This document shows positions 52,285 through 64,000 of a stretch of 64,000 nucleotides of DNA, one piece after another. This stretch comes from Hevea brasiliensis (lineage: Eukaryota; Streptophyta; Magnoliopsida; Malpighiales; Euphorbiaceae): contig NC_079493.1 in the NCBI RefSeq assembly GCF_030052815.1, forward strand, positions 121,421,132 to 121,485,131, in the 5' to 3' direction. The stretch's first letter is position 1. Each line of letters opens with the position of its first letter. The notes below the pieces were generated by a model. The model saw only the letters and a program-made list of their open reading frames with translations, was not told the DNA's origin and searched no databases. The translations under genes were made by a program, and so were the position numbers.

Positions 52285-52899
52285 GAGATGAAATGACAGA
52301 GAAAGGAGATAACGACCAAAGATTCCCACAAAATTTGTGACAGTTTATTACATTGTTCTCAGTTCATCAATTTCATGTAGGTGTGCCTGCAGGAAAATCA
52401 ATATTGGACAGTTTACTACATTGTTCTCAGTTCATCAATTTCATGTAGGTGTGCCAGCAGGAAAATCAATATTGGATTAACTATCCGGTGGCAGGTCATG
52501 TAAGTGCCTGGAAAAATCAGCTTGGTAAATGATTATTATATTATACCAAAACACACAATAAGTTTACTATTCCTAAAGAACAGTAAAATACTAATTTTAT
52601 CCTTTCTAATTTTTTTACTATATACTAATACAAGGCAATTTTTCTACTTTTTAGGAACAGTAAAATATCAATTTTATCCTTTCTAATTTTATTACTAATG
52701 TACTAATACAAGGCAATTTTTTTTTACCGTTTTTAAAAACAGTAAAATTTTTTTTTTATTCTTAATTATTTTTTCTTTTTAATTTCTATTTTACTGACTC
52801 TTTCTTTCTATTGTGACTAGCCCCCTAGCTACAACGACTCACTTGGGCAAGTCCTAAGACGGAAATTTCACCCCAAGGCCTGAACCATTGGTCTTACTA

Positions 52900-52957
<58 letters not shown>

Positions 52958-54888
52958 CTAAATCGGTCAACATTTTTATTGTTCCTTAGAAATAAGAAAA
53001 AGACATCTTTATCCCTCACCTTTTATTTATATAATTTAAATAAAATTTAATTAAATTATAAATTAAATAGTAAAAGTATTATTTTAGTCTTTATCCATTT
53101 TGTGTTAACTTTAATATTTTTTTTCTTTCCTTTTGCTTTTTTTCTATATAATTAAACTTATTCAATATTTACATAAAAAAATATTATTTAATTTTTTTCA
53201 AATAATTAAAAAAATATAATTAAATTATAAATTAAATGTAAAAGATATTTTTATTTTTCATAAATAAATAATTTAAAAAATGAAATTATAAAAATTCAAC
53301 AATGATAGTAAATTAAAAATAATATATATAAGTATTAGGCAACCAATCGTAGCTATTTATATATATCAAAACCCAATTTTATGTTATTATTTGAAGAAAC
53401 AACAGTATTGTAAAATTTTCATTAAATGTTTTTTCTTCTTTTTTTCTTTTTATTTTAATTGGTTAAATCCTACCAATTTCTACCTTTATATTTTTTCAAC
53501 ATTTAATTTTAAAATTTTATTTTATTTTAATTATTTTTAACTTTTAAATAATTACATTTATCCTAGTCATTATAGATTATTTCTAAAAAAAATACTAAGT
53601 AACAATCATACTATAATTATTATGAATATATGGATTAAGACAATACTTTAACTTATGTTGATATATTTTACTCATGTGAAAAGCGAAAGTAGTTAAATAA
53701 TTATTTATAATAAATTATAAATAATAAATTTATTTAATATATATGTGCATGTAAATTTTACTTATTACTGTAGCATGGCGCAGTTTTATAGCTTGTATCA
53801 ACTAAATCGTAACCTCATGAAAATTTATCTGAAAATGATTGGTTGAACCTATAAAATCTATTGTTTCCACTTGATGCAGTTGGAATAGGAAACTTCCAAG
53901 TAAGTACGTCTAAGGCCAACTTCAATTGAAGTTCGTAATTTCCTTCTGGGTTTACATTTTCATTCCTGAATTTATATACTATTTTCCTCTAACTGCTCAG
54001 TTGATATTTCAAGAGTAGAGAAATGAATGGCCGATTTTCAATTGCTTGTTCTTTGAATTGAAAGGAAATTCTATATGTAGGGTTGTACTTATATGTGTTT
54101 TTGATCTCGTGAAAAAGAGAAGTTCTGTTATATCCCTTGTGGAATCTTCATGCCATGCATGGTAGCGTGTATATATATTTCATATTTTACTTGACTTTTT
54201 AAATAATGATAAAATTTTATTATTAAATAAATTTTTATAAGAATCTTCTCTTTATTAATTTAATTTAAGTAATTTTCTTCTGTTTTAATAGTAATTTTTT
54301 AAATTAATTTATGATATAAATAATTAAAAATATCCTATTTAATTTTTTATACCTTATTTAAAAATGCCTTATTTCATTTATTTAAATACCTTATTTGCAT
54401 GAATGAAATTTCCTACAATAAGCCATAAAAAATAACAATTACATATTCAATATTTACAATGATAATTACATAAATGCTATAAGTCAGTGATTAAATAAAT
54501 TATGTAGGAAAGTTTTGAAAATAATCTTTTCATAAGCAAAATCATCTTTGTACTTATATAATTTCCATTGTTTATGAAGACATTCATGCTACTCTAAGAT
54601 TTATTTTTCAATTATCTTTACTTATAATTAAAATTTTTATATAATCATATTTTTATTTATCTTTGACATTACTTGGCTGAAAAAAAAACTAATTAAAATA
54701 AAAAAATAATCCAATACAAGAAGTAAAATAATATAAAATATCATATCTTAAATTTGGGGAGTCAAACTCAATTCAAACATAGTACAATAATATGGAGAGC
54801 CTAGCTCAACCATAATATCCAACACATTTAGTTCATTAAATATCATTTATCAGATTTAAATAATATGTTATTTATTAGTGTTACAGCG
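52285..54888. other. PERK2 3' region with tandem duplication, 1.3-kb insertion and AT-rich DNA
   Basis: A 70-bp unit is duplicated at 52337-52406 and 52407-52476. Relative to PERK1, about 1.29 kb is inserted between 52535 and 53823. The insert holds a ~78-bp tandem duplication around 52566-52725 (AACAGTAAAATANTAATTTT) and a (TA)n run. Homology to PERK1 resumes from 53824 to about 54020. From there to 54888 is AT-rich with no gene. Confidence 0.65.
52901..52956 (+). repeat. (TA)n microsatellite
   Basis: About 55 bases of uninterrupted TA dinucleotide inside the insertion downstream of PERK2. Confidence 0.95.
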
Positions 54889-57243
54889 AAGTTCTAAGAA
54901 TAAAAAATAAATAAATACATAATTAAATAAATAATTAAATATAATAGAACTACAAACTTTATCACAACCTGTGAAGAAAAATGTAGGTTAGACCAAAAAA
55001 TAAACCTACTTCTCCAGCAACCTAGAAAAAAAAAATAAACTTACTCCTCCTGCAACCTAGAAAAAAAATATTTGAACATGAATGACCATTCAACTTAAAG
55101 AGTTTAAATATTGATTATAAGTACAATTTCTATAACTAGCTAAAACTATTGCAATTCTATCATGAAATGCAAGTCCAATATATATAATAAATAATTCACA
55201 CAATATTCGCATGAAAAGATAATTTGAAGCTACTCATGCACTCAGTGTATCACATCAATACATAAATATGAGAGCTAATTCTCTAGATAGCTCTTTCAAT
55301 CCAAATCTTGCCAGCAAGTTCAACTTAAGCTGGACTTTCACTTAAATTCAAGTGCAGGGGCCAGCAAGATTAACTCAAAATCGTTCCTTACCTCAACTTT
55401 CCATATCCATAAGGATTGAGTTCTAGTGAAATCAGGTTAAGCCGTGACTATCCGTCCAATCCATATCCATACATACTATATATAAATAACACACACACAG
55501 AGCTCTAAATTATCCCTAGGGCATAAACATAAGTAATTATCAATAAATAAATATGCAATAATTAGATTGCTCCAAATTTATTTAACTAAGTATGAAAATA
55601 TATTTATAAAATGCATTAGTATGCAAAAAAAAAATATAAAAATAATATTAAAATTATAAAATATAATCAATATCAAACTCACAGACTAGTCGACCCTATT
55701 ACAGCTGGTCTGGCTAGAGAGAAGAAAGGCTACCCGGCACCAATCATCTATACAAACACACTGACCTCTATCGATTTACTGACAAAATTAACCAATTAAT
55801 GTAATTAAAAAGCAAAAATAACTTTTAAGATCTTGTCGAAATTTTGACAGAATCTATCATATAATTGGACCTAACCTCCTGCAAAAAAAATACAACAACT
55901 GCAACACATAGGGCTTCAAGCCCACAATAATAATTATAATGCTCATCCGGGACCCATAAAAAACCTAATCTAAATTCAATCATCCAAACTCTAATTCAAA
56001 TCCCTAAACTTCACTACTGCCCTATTAATTATCAAATACCTTCCAAAAATTCTAAAAATATTCTTGGGGGTCCTTCACATCATCTTAAAGTCCATATAGT
56101 TTATTTCAATTATTTTTAACATGTCAAAAATATTTTACAAATTAATTAGCCAGCTTAATCCTAGGTAAAAATAACATAACTTGAGTTACCTTTGTGAAAT
56201 CTGCTACCTGAAATGCATCCGAAATGTTTAAAAATGCTGAAAATAACTGTAAACATGACTACCTTCTGAGACAGTCCGTCGGGTGCCCGAATCAGCCCAA
56301 AAACTTAGTTTTAAGTGTCAGTGAGCTATCACCGATCCGATCGCATTTAAACAAAGTTCATAAATTATTAATAATTATCATATCATTATATTTAATTTAC
56401 GGGAATTAAAAAACTCAAAAATCTCATCGAGAGATCTGGACTGTCCGATAATTGCCTTTTCCAAATGGTGTCCCATCGGAGTGGGGTTGATCCTATCTTG
56501 AAGGTTTTGTCGTTCTGAGTTCAATAATGGTCTCTAATTGTCGATCCAACGGTAGGATCATTGGGAAACTCGCCAAAAAGCTACTAATCAACCTTTCTTT
56601 CTCTCATCATATCTCGCTGGATCTTCCATGGATTTCGGTGTTTCGAGTCGAAAATTGGAGCTAGGGAGGAGAGGAAGTCATAGCCACCGAAATCAGGCTA
56701 AACGGTGGTCGAAAACTTCCTCAAGAGCCACTGCTTCTTCACGTGCAATATACGAGTCGCTACTTGATTCCCTTTGCTGCAGTCGTCGTTGGAGACTTCC
56801 TACCGTCGCCTAGAGCCAAGGAGAGGGCCTAGCCAATGGGGTTGGACCTTATCATTGGAAAACATGGAGGAAGGGGGAGTGAAAAGGGACGGGAAAGAGA
56901 TGAGGAAGAAGGAGGGGTCTATTCACATTTGAAAATTATTTTTGTTACACACCTTCACTACACACTGCCCAAGGAAATTTGATTCCTTCCATCAATCACT
57001 TCATGCACTATTTGATTGATAATTAGTTTATATATATATACTTAAAATATCTCAATTAAATTTTATAAAAATAATGTACTTTATGATGATTTTTATTCTT
57101 TTAATAAATAATAATAACAATTAAGAGAACATAACGTTAAATAAATATTTAAAATAATATATAGATAAAAAAATTTCTAAAATTGTAAATTAATTAAATA
57201 ATATTAAAATATTATTGAAATTTATCAAAATTTATATATTTTC

Positions 57244-57306
<63 letters not shown>

Positions 57307-57320
57307 TTTAGGTTATTACA
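54889..57320 (-). mobile_element. 3' LTR of a minus-strand Ty3/Gypsy element
   Basis: On the minus strand the LTR starts TGTAATAACCTAAAATTATT at 57320, preceded by a polypurine tract (CTTTTGGGGGAAAGAT, 57321-57336) and the usual upstream phrase CGAGAACAAATTTTTC. A plausible far end is TGTTACAGCGAAGTTC at 54889, giving 2.4 kb. Conserved LTR features, such as a GC-richer block at 56240-56850, resemble those at 10250-11050. The frames at 56224 and 56628 are within this block. Confidence 0.65.
57244..57306 (+). repeat. (AAT)n microsatellite
   Basis: About 21 AAT triplets close to the 3' LTR start. It yields a spurious polyleucine frame on the minus strand. Confidence 0.95.
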
Positions 57321-58045
57321 ATCTTTCCCCCAAAAGAAAAATTTGTTCTCGAATTTTAAACAAACAAGGGATATTGAAAAGAAGCTGATCGGAACAAACC
57401 TGAGCACTTGTTTCTTGAGCTCTGCATAGATGATTGAAAACTCTTTACTTGTATCTGCCTCTGCTTTAACACGCTAGATACCGTCCTTCGTCTGAAACTA
57501 AGCCATCATATCTGATTACTCATTGATCTTTTTTTGACATCTCTAGTGCCTACTATGCTTTTGCTACACTTTGATGTGGTATCTTGCAACACTAGCTTTT
57601 GTTCTCTTCTATTACCAATCTCTGCGATGCAAAGATGTGACTCATACTATTTATTTTGCAAAGTCTCATGAAGTACCTTTCTGAAATAACTACTTATACA
57701 CGTATCTTACCCGAGATCACTGCTGATCTTGTTGCCCATTGAAATTTTCAGCAAAACTTTCTCTGTGTTTAAAACATCTATACTTCTTAATTCCATGATA
57801 TTGTAAACTTTTCCTTTTCTTTGTGCCACTAACAAGTTCCTTGTACCAACTCCTATCAATCTTAAGTAACTCACTCTTCTCGAGCCTTTCTTCAGTACTT
57901 CGGTCCTATATGCTTTTTTTTTTTTTTGTGCTACTATTGATATCTTTTCCACCAACTATACTTTCGCTTTAACCCTTGCCTCGAGTTTTGAGCTTATAGT
58001 ACTAGTAGTGCTTAGCTATCCAACTTGTTTGTCTTCAGTCTTCAA
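57321..58045 (-). mobile_element. Internal 3' part of the Gypsy element, degenerate
   Basis: Between the polypurine tract and the PERK3 duplication the minus strand holds short frames (57707-57955, lysine-rich) without a recognisable integrase or chromodomain. It appears truncated at 58045, where the PERK-derived segment begins abruptly. Confidence 0.45.
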
Positions 58046-59246
58046 GCTTTGACATTGACAGTCGCAATGTCGCATAGCAGAGGCATTAAACATTATGTCC
58101 GTTTCATGGCAGTCGTTGATTGTGATAATTAAACCGATGTTCTATAACGATTTTACTAAACTCGTGTTAGCGACGGACGTGATTCACGTTCTATATGTGC
58201 GCAGATTGGTTGACGCATCTCAGGCGTTCACTTTCTCTAGGCTTCCATTTGATCAGCCCTAGCCCTACGCAAACTCATCAATCTTTAAAAAGAAAAGGAA
58301 ATTAAAAAAAAAAAAAATTAAAAAGCTTGTGCGTTGACGTTCAGCGTAGGGCAATAGAAATTGAGATTTGTCGAATTATTATGTTCATATTTCACATTTT
58401 GTAATTATACATAGAAATGATAAACATGGCTGGAAGGACCAACGCCATGGTCATTGTTTGTCCCAATACATAAAGATTTATATATTATATATCCACCAAG
58501 TCAGCGAAAAAAGAAAATCGTAGGAATCCGGCGATGTCGTCAAACAATGGCTCTCCGCCCTCTCCCACGTCCTCACCCAGCGCCAGCCCTCCAGCATCGG
58601 AACCTCCACCTCCAGCATCGGAACCTCCACCTCCACCTCCACCATCGGAACCTCCACCTCCAGCATCGGAACCTTCACCTCCACCATCGGAACCTCCACC
58701 TCCACCATCGGAACCTCCACCCTCTTCCACGCCCTCACCCAGCTATGGCTCTCCCCCTCCGGAAAATTCTCCCACTAATGCCCCCACCGGTGTTCCCACC
58801 TCGACTCCAGCAACGACCTACATCTCACCTCCACCACCTCCACCACGTCCACCTTCACCACCTCCACTACCTCCACCGCAGCGAGAGACGCATAAGGGGC
58901 TAATAGTGGGGGTAGCTTTGGGAGCAATAATAGTTCTGATTGCTATTATCATTTTCTTCATTTATTACCGGAGAAAGAAGAGAAAGGAGGCATTGAATTC
59001 TAAAGGTTTCTTGATGAGCTTTGAAGCATACATTAAATAACCCTTCTATTATTTTTTTTTTCTAAAAAAAATTTCTTATTGAACATCTAAACTTTTTCTT
59101 TTCTTAGGTAAAATTTATTATTAAAATTATTCAAAAAAACTTAATATATACCAACCATACTCATTGTTGACTGTATTCTTGATTTAGTGCTCTAAATTTG
59201 CAAGTAAATTTTCAAGTAATTAACGGTGCTGCCTAACCCTTCCCTC
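58046..59246 (+). pseudogene. PERK3: truncated PERK copy (promoter, exon 1, intron 1)
   Basis: This segment repeats 47975-49055 with very few changes, covering upstream region, exon 1 (58534-59005) and intron 1. Exon 1 encodes MSSNNGSPPSPTSSPS, an expanded series of (A/P)SEPPPP units, and the same membrane span and YRRKKRK as PERK2. The segment ends at CTAACCCTTCCCTC, 4-6 bases short of the exon 2 acceptor, where an LTR starts (59247). No kinase exons follow within the window. Reading through the donor gives a 168-residue proline-rich, single-pass protein ending at 59040. It may be a pseudogene or express only that form. Confidence 0.88.
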
Positions 59247-60667
59247 TGTAAGGAAGCATTAATTCTCAATTAAATAAGATCAACTTTAACTAAGTATGGA
59301 ATGGTGATAATTAAAATAAAATTATTTATTGAATTACCTCAAACAGCTTGTGGAATTTTCTAACCATCGGACCGGGTTGTAGCAAACCACCAGCCGTCCA
59401 GATGTCCGGCCTCTGATGGTATCCACACAGATCGGTTGTGAGGAAATTTTCCAAGACACTTTTAGAGAATATATTGGGAGTTTTTATGAGTGCTAGCTCT
59501 TTTCTAACTTATGTAGAATGGAAGACAAGCTTCCCTATTTATAGGGAACAATCTCTTTTAATTATAAATTTAACCCTTTAAATTTGTTAATTATAAATTG
59601 ACCCCTTATAGGAATTATAATTCACATAATTAATTTCTATAATTTTAGAAACTTTAAATTAAGTCTATACTTAATTATTAGGACATTAAGCAGTATAAAT
59701 AAAATTTATACTTCAGTCCTTAAGTCTCTAGAATTATTTTTATCAAGTCCAATTTGATAATCCAATTTAATTCCTCACTTACAGTCTTTATGTGTGTGAC
59801 CCATTAGGTTCCTAATATGTTGGCAACAAATATAATTAAATAAAATTAATACTTTAATTTTATCATCAATTCACAATTGATTAATTATATTTGTAGATCA
59901 TTATTGACATTTAGCAATGTGCAACGACCATCCAAATATTAGAACTTGTCAAAGTGGTTTGACTAACCTTCTATGATCAGTCTGTCAGTGTAATTAATAT
60001 CCCTTCAACATAATATTTCGATTTATATATTGATGCATGGAATGTGTCTGCTATATATAAATCATTTCTGTCCTCCCAGTATGATTGATTAATTAAATAA
60101 GATCTCAATCTTATTTTACCTTGCGCAAGGATTTAATAATTCATACTGGCCAAGAACAATTGAAATATTTTCCTTAATTACCTAAGGTGATGAATTCTAT
60201 CTTGACAATTAAATATCTCCACATAGTTCATACTATATCCAACAGCTGCCACATTCGTTATCTTTATATAAAATGACATGTGAGCAGTATCAAAATATAG
60301 TAATTCCTATATAAGATAACTTAATGTCTCAAGTCTAAGGATCATTTACACGACTGTCACATGAGTCTTTCCATAGACACAGGTAAACTTCCATATGGAA
60401 TCCTCATGTGGGTCAGTTCAGTAAACTTGTCACCACAAGTACTTACACGTTGGTTCTAGGTATCTCACATACCTCAGCTTAATGAGAACTGCTGCTTCCT
60501 TTCATAAAAGAACGAATGTAACGTGTATTGGTCTCAACAGTTATATCAATGTCCAATCTTGATATAACATTGACCAAGAACATTTTTGGAACAATGCTAT
60601 AATGCAGTCAGAATTATAACAACATTATAATTTTCACTGCTATGCATATAAGTCCCATGGACTTTAT
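59247..60667 (-). mobile_element. Inverted LTR, left arm of a 3-kb palindrome
   Basis: Reverse complement of the LTR at 60683-62314, about 98% alike by eye. It starts on the plus strand TGTAAGGAAGCATTAATTC, flush against the PERK3 intron with no primer-binding site, so it is the outer edge of the insertion. The LTR's TATA sequence appears inverted near 59533-59543. Confidence 0.85.
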
Positions 60668-61072
60668 ATTAATTAATAAAGATAAAGTCCATGGGACTTA
60701 TATGCATAGCAGTGGAAATTATAATGTTGTTATAATTATGAGATTTTGACTGCATTATAGCATTGTTCCAAAAATGTTCTTGGTCAATGTTATATCAAGA
60801 TTGGACATTGATATAACTGTTGAGACCAATACACGTTGCATTCGTTCTTTTATGAAAGGAAGCAGCATTTCATTAATTAATAAAGATAAAGTCCATGGGA
60901 CTTATATGCATAGCAGTGGAAATTATAATGTTGTTATAATTATGAGATTCTGACTGCATTATAGCATTGTTCCAAAAATATTCTTGGTCAATGTTATATC
61001 AAGATTGGACATTGATATAACTGTTGAGACCAATACACGTTGCGTTCATTCTTTTATGAAAGGAAGCAGCAG
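60668..61072 (+). repeat. 204-bp tandem duplication at the palindrome centre
   Basis: Copies at 60668-60871 and 60872-61072 both start ATTAATTAATAAAGATAAAG and end in GAAAGGAAGCAGCA. Only the right arm has the second copy, which explains why the right arm is about 200 bp longer than the left. Confidence 0.85.
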
Positions 61073-62314
61073 TTCTCATTATGCTGAGGTATGTGAGATA
61101 CCTAGAACCAACGTGTAAGTACTTGTGGTGACAAGTTTACTGAACTGACCCGCATGAGGATTCCATATGGAAGTTTACCTGTGTCTATGGAAAGACTCAT
61201 GTGACAGTCGTGTAAATGATCCTTAGACTTGAGACATTAAGTTATCTTATATAGGAATTACTATATTTTGATACTGCTCACATGTCATTTTATATAAAGA
61301 TAACGAATGTGGCAGCTGTTGGATATAGTATGAACTATGTGGAGATATTTAATTGTCAAGATAGAATTCATCACCTTAGGTAATTAAGGAAAATATTTCA
61401 ATTGTTCTTGGCCAGTATGAATTATTAAATCCTTGCGCAAGGTAAAATAAGATTGAGATCTTATTTAATTAATCAATCATACTGGGAGGACAGAAATGAT
61501 TTATATATAGCAGACACATTCCATACATCAATATATAAATCGAAATATTATGTTGAAGGGATATTAATTACACTGACAGACTGATCATAGAAGGTTAGTC
61601 AAACCACTTTGACAAGTTCTAATATTTGGGTGGTCGTTGCACATTGCTAGATGTCAATAATGATCTACAAATATAATTAATTAATTGTGAATTGATGATA
61701 AAATTAAAGTATTAATTTTATTTAATTATATTTGTTGCCAACATATTAGGAACCTAATGGGTCACACACATAAAGACTGTAAGTGAGGAATTAAATTGGA
61801 TTATCAAGTTGGACTTGATAAAAATAATTCTAGAGACTTAAGGACTGAAGTATAAATTTTATTTATACTGCTTAATGTCCTAATAATTAAGTATAGACTT
61901 AATTTAAAGTTTCTAAAATTATAGGAATTAATTATGTGAATTATAATTCCTATAAGGGTTCAATTTATAATTAACAAATTTAAAGGGTTAAATTTATAAT
62001 TAAAAGAGATTGTTCCCTATAAATAGGGAAGCTTGTCTTCCATTCTACATAAGTTAGAAAAGAGCTAGCACTCATAAAAACTCCCAATATATTCTCTAAG
62101 AGTGTCTTGGAGAATTACCTCACAACCGGTCTGTGTGGATACCATCAGAGGCCGGACATCTGGACGGCTGGTGGTTTGCTACAACCCGGTCCGGTGGTTA
62201 GAAAATTCCACAAGTTGTTTGAGGTAATTTAATAAATAATTTTATTTTAATTATCACCATTCCATACTTAGTTAAAGTTGATCTTATTTAATTGAGAATT
62301 AATGCTTCCTTACA
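60683..62314 (+). mobile_element. Plus-strand 5' LTR, right arm of the palindrome
   Basis: The LTR ends AATGCTTCCTTACA at 62314, one base before a primer-binding site. A TATA box (CTATAAATAG, 62017-62026) implies transcription starting near 62050, with R-U5 downstream. A TGTTGGATATAG sequence at about 61316 resembles a Copia LTR start, so the true LTR could be shorter than the palindrome arm. The class is uncertain. Confidence 0.75.
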
Positions 62315-62315
62315 A

Positions 62316-62328
62316 TGGTATCAGAGCC
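62316..62328 (+). other. Primer-binding site (initiator tRNA-Met)
   Basis: TGGTATCAGAGCC, complementary to the 3' end of initiator tRNA-Met, directly after the LTR end. It fixes the orientation of the retroelement as plus strand. Confidence 0.9.
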
Positions 62329-64000
62329 ATTTTAATTAATTATGGAATGGTTTGTTGTTGTTGGTGTTAGTTTGAGTATTAAATTCATGTGATTATATAT
62401 TGTTTCTCCCAAATATTTTTTTTTTCTCTGCTCAAATTTGGATTTGAAAATTTTGAAGATTTGGGTTTTGTTTCTTATAGATTTTAATCTATAATAAAAA
62501 AAAAGAAGGAAAAATCTGGGATTTTTTTTTCTGTTTTTGAAACCCATTTGAGGGTTTTCCAGATCGAGCAAGGAAGCTCGTTTGCTGGAGATTGGCTCCT
62601 CCAAAGGACCATTCGGAATGCATGTTGGATGTCTGGTGGTCTTCATGGTGGCGATGCGTCGTCCAGCAGCCTCAAATGCAGCAGATTTATGACCGTCAAA
62701 GCCATGCGAAGCTGCTGGTAGTGCGACAAGAGAATGGCAGCTTGATGCTGCTGCTGGCTGGTTCTGGCAGTGTCAACGACGCTCCTGCGGCGAAAGCGAC
62801 CATGGAGATGGTCACTGAACTCGCCGCACTTGGTGGTTTCAAGTGTGGGTCTGGTTTTGGAAACCGATCGACGAGGAAGGAGAAAGGAGCGCTTGTCGCC
62901 ACTGCTTTCGTGATATTTACAGTTTTGCCACTGTATTATACTGCCATTACTTTTGCTTGTAATTGCAAAACTGCCACTGCTATTATTTACAAAATTGCCA
63001 CCGGTCATGTGGCTGCAAATAGGTTCTTGTTTTGGCAGAATTTGCAATTATGCCATTAAGATTTCCTTATTCCAGTTTTGCCCTTGAATTTCCTATTGAC
63101 TAAAATTAATAAGTACATAATATTATTTTATTAAAATTAATTCTATTTTTTTTAATAAATAAAATTATGATTTTATTTTAGTTCAATTAGAAGATAAATT
63201 AAAATTGTTTAATTTAATATTAATTTTGGAAATTAGTTTCTAAAATTAATTTAGGGCGTTTGAAATAAAGGAATTTATTGAATTAAATTGTTTAATTCAA
63301 TATCAATTTTGAAAATGTGTTTTCTAAAATTGATGGCAAATTATGTAGCGTCTAAAATTTTTTTAGATTTTAATTATCTAATTAGATTAGATATTGAATT
63401 AAATTGTTTAACTCATATATATATAATATTAGAAAATTATTTCTAAATTATATGTTGCATTGGGTAGTATAAAATTTGATTTAATTGTTTTGTTAAATTA
63501 ATAGGTATTTAATTGTGATTAAATTACTTATTAATTAAAGGAAATTGTTTCCAAGACAATTAAATAGAATTATTTAGTGGGAGGAACATTATATATATTT
63601 GTTTTGATTTAATATTTCTAATTGTTAGAAATATTATTTTAATTACACATGAAACCAACAACAACAATAAGGATGATTAAATTTATTTATGCATTTTTAT
63701 TTGATTATAATGCATGATGGATGGTTATGGAGTAAAGACCAATGCGATTGCTCTTTATATGGTTGAATGTTTGTATATTCATAAATAGGGACTGTGTTCC
63801 CTTCCTTCTCTTATATTCTGTGTTGTAAATTCTTTTCTCATCTTACTCCCCTCGAATGAAACTCGAGGTTTCAATTTCTGAAAGATGTAAACGTTATATA
63901 GTTTTTAGAAAGAGTAGATAAGAAAATTGTTTATGAATGTAAGCAGAAAGAGGAGCTGATGAATATACTTCAAGGAGTTGCTAAGAAGACTTGTGAAGTC
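62329..64000 (+). mobile_element. Internal leader of the retroelement, runs off the window
   Basis: No gag motif, zinc knuckle or protease is visible. An open stretch at 62592-63059 overlaps equally long frames on the other strand in a GC-richer block, so I do not call it a gene. From 63060 to 63830 it is AT-rich. Near 63895-64000 a coding-like stretch (KAERGADEY or VYECKQKEELMNI by frame) may be the start of gag, but it is too short to identify. Confidence 0.5.

Noticed and set aside
57225..57407. Polyleucine minus-strand frame
   Set aside because: It is a translation of the (AAT)n microsatellite and the adjacent polypurine tract.
62592..63059. 155-residue frame in the retroelement leader
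   Set aside because: It lacks an ATG start at its beginning, overlaps similarly long minus-strand frames and shows no gag, zinc-knuckle or other motif. GC-richer composition explains the openness.

Overview
The window is AT-rich nuclear DNA from a flowering plant, almost certainly a eudicot. The evidence is spliced genes with GT-AG introns, a class I (hevein-type) chitinase, proline-rich extensin-like receptor kinases (PERK), a VAP27/MSP-domain gene, and abundant Ty3/Gypsy, Copia, LINE, hAT, CACTA and foldback elements. A Malpighiales/Euphorbiaceae source would fit, but the sequence alone does not prove it.

Layout: 1-6042 is the 5' half of a decayed Ty3/Gypsy element on the minus strand (RT, protease, gag, PBS and a 3.4-kb LTR). 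6746-9916 and 21967-25146 are two direct copies of a ~3.2-kb AT-rich repeat. Between them lie an LTR fragment (9917-11370) and a minus-strand gene island: a class I chitinase (13070-15041), a diverged PERK-type kinase lacking its ectodomain (15413-18502), and a VAP27 gene whose tail has been replaced by repeat DNA (18981-20077). 25147-26300 holds a LINE remnant with a second LINE nested in it, marked by a target-site duplication.

From 26.4 kb onward is a plus-strand PERK cluster. PERK1 (27365-31903) and PERK2 (48465-52284) have intact eight-exon structures. A split pseudogene lies at 44200-45480. PERK3 (58534-59246) is a recent copy of the PERK2 5' end, cut at its second exon by a retroelement. 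That insertion begins with a ~3-kb head-to-head inverted pair of LTRs (59247-62314), then a tRNA-Met primer site and an internal region running off the window. A 3' LTR of another Gypsy element (54889-57320) lies just upstream of PERK3.

The chitinase is the most unusual gene. It has a 90-bp in-frame duplication in the hevein domain, the catalytic HETT glutamate replaced by alanine, an ATC codon where the start ATG is expected, and a hAT-type MITE that supplies its present stop codon and separates it from its old C-terminal tail (probably a vacuolar sorting peptide). It is either a decaying pseudogene or a chitinase turned chitin-binding protein. The PERK proteins would act at the plasma membrane as cell-wall sensors. 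The genes look like neighbours scattered among transposons, with no common pathway evident.
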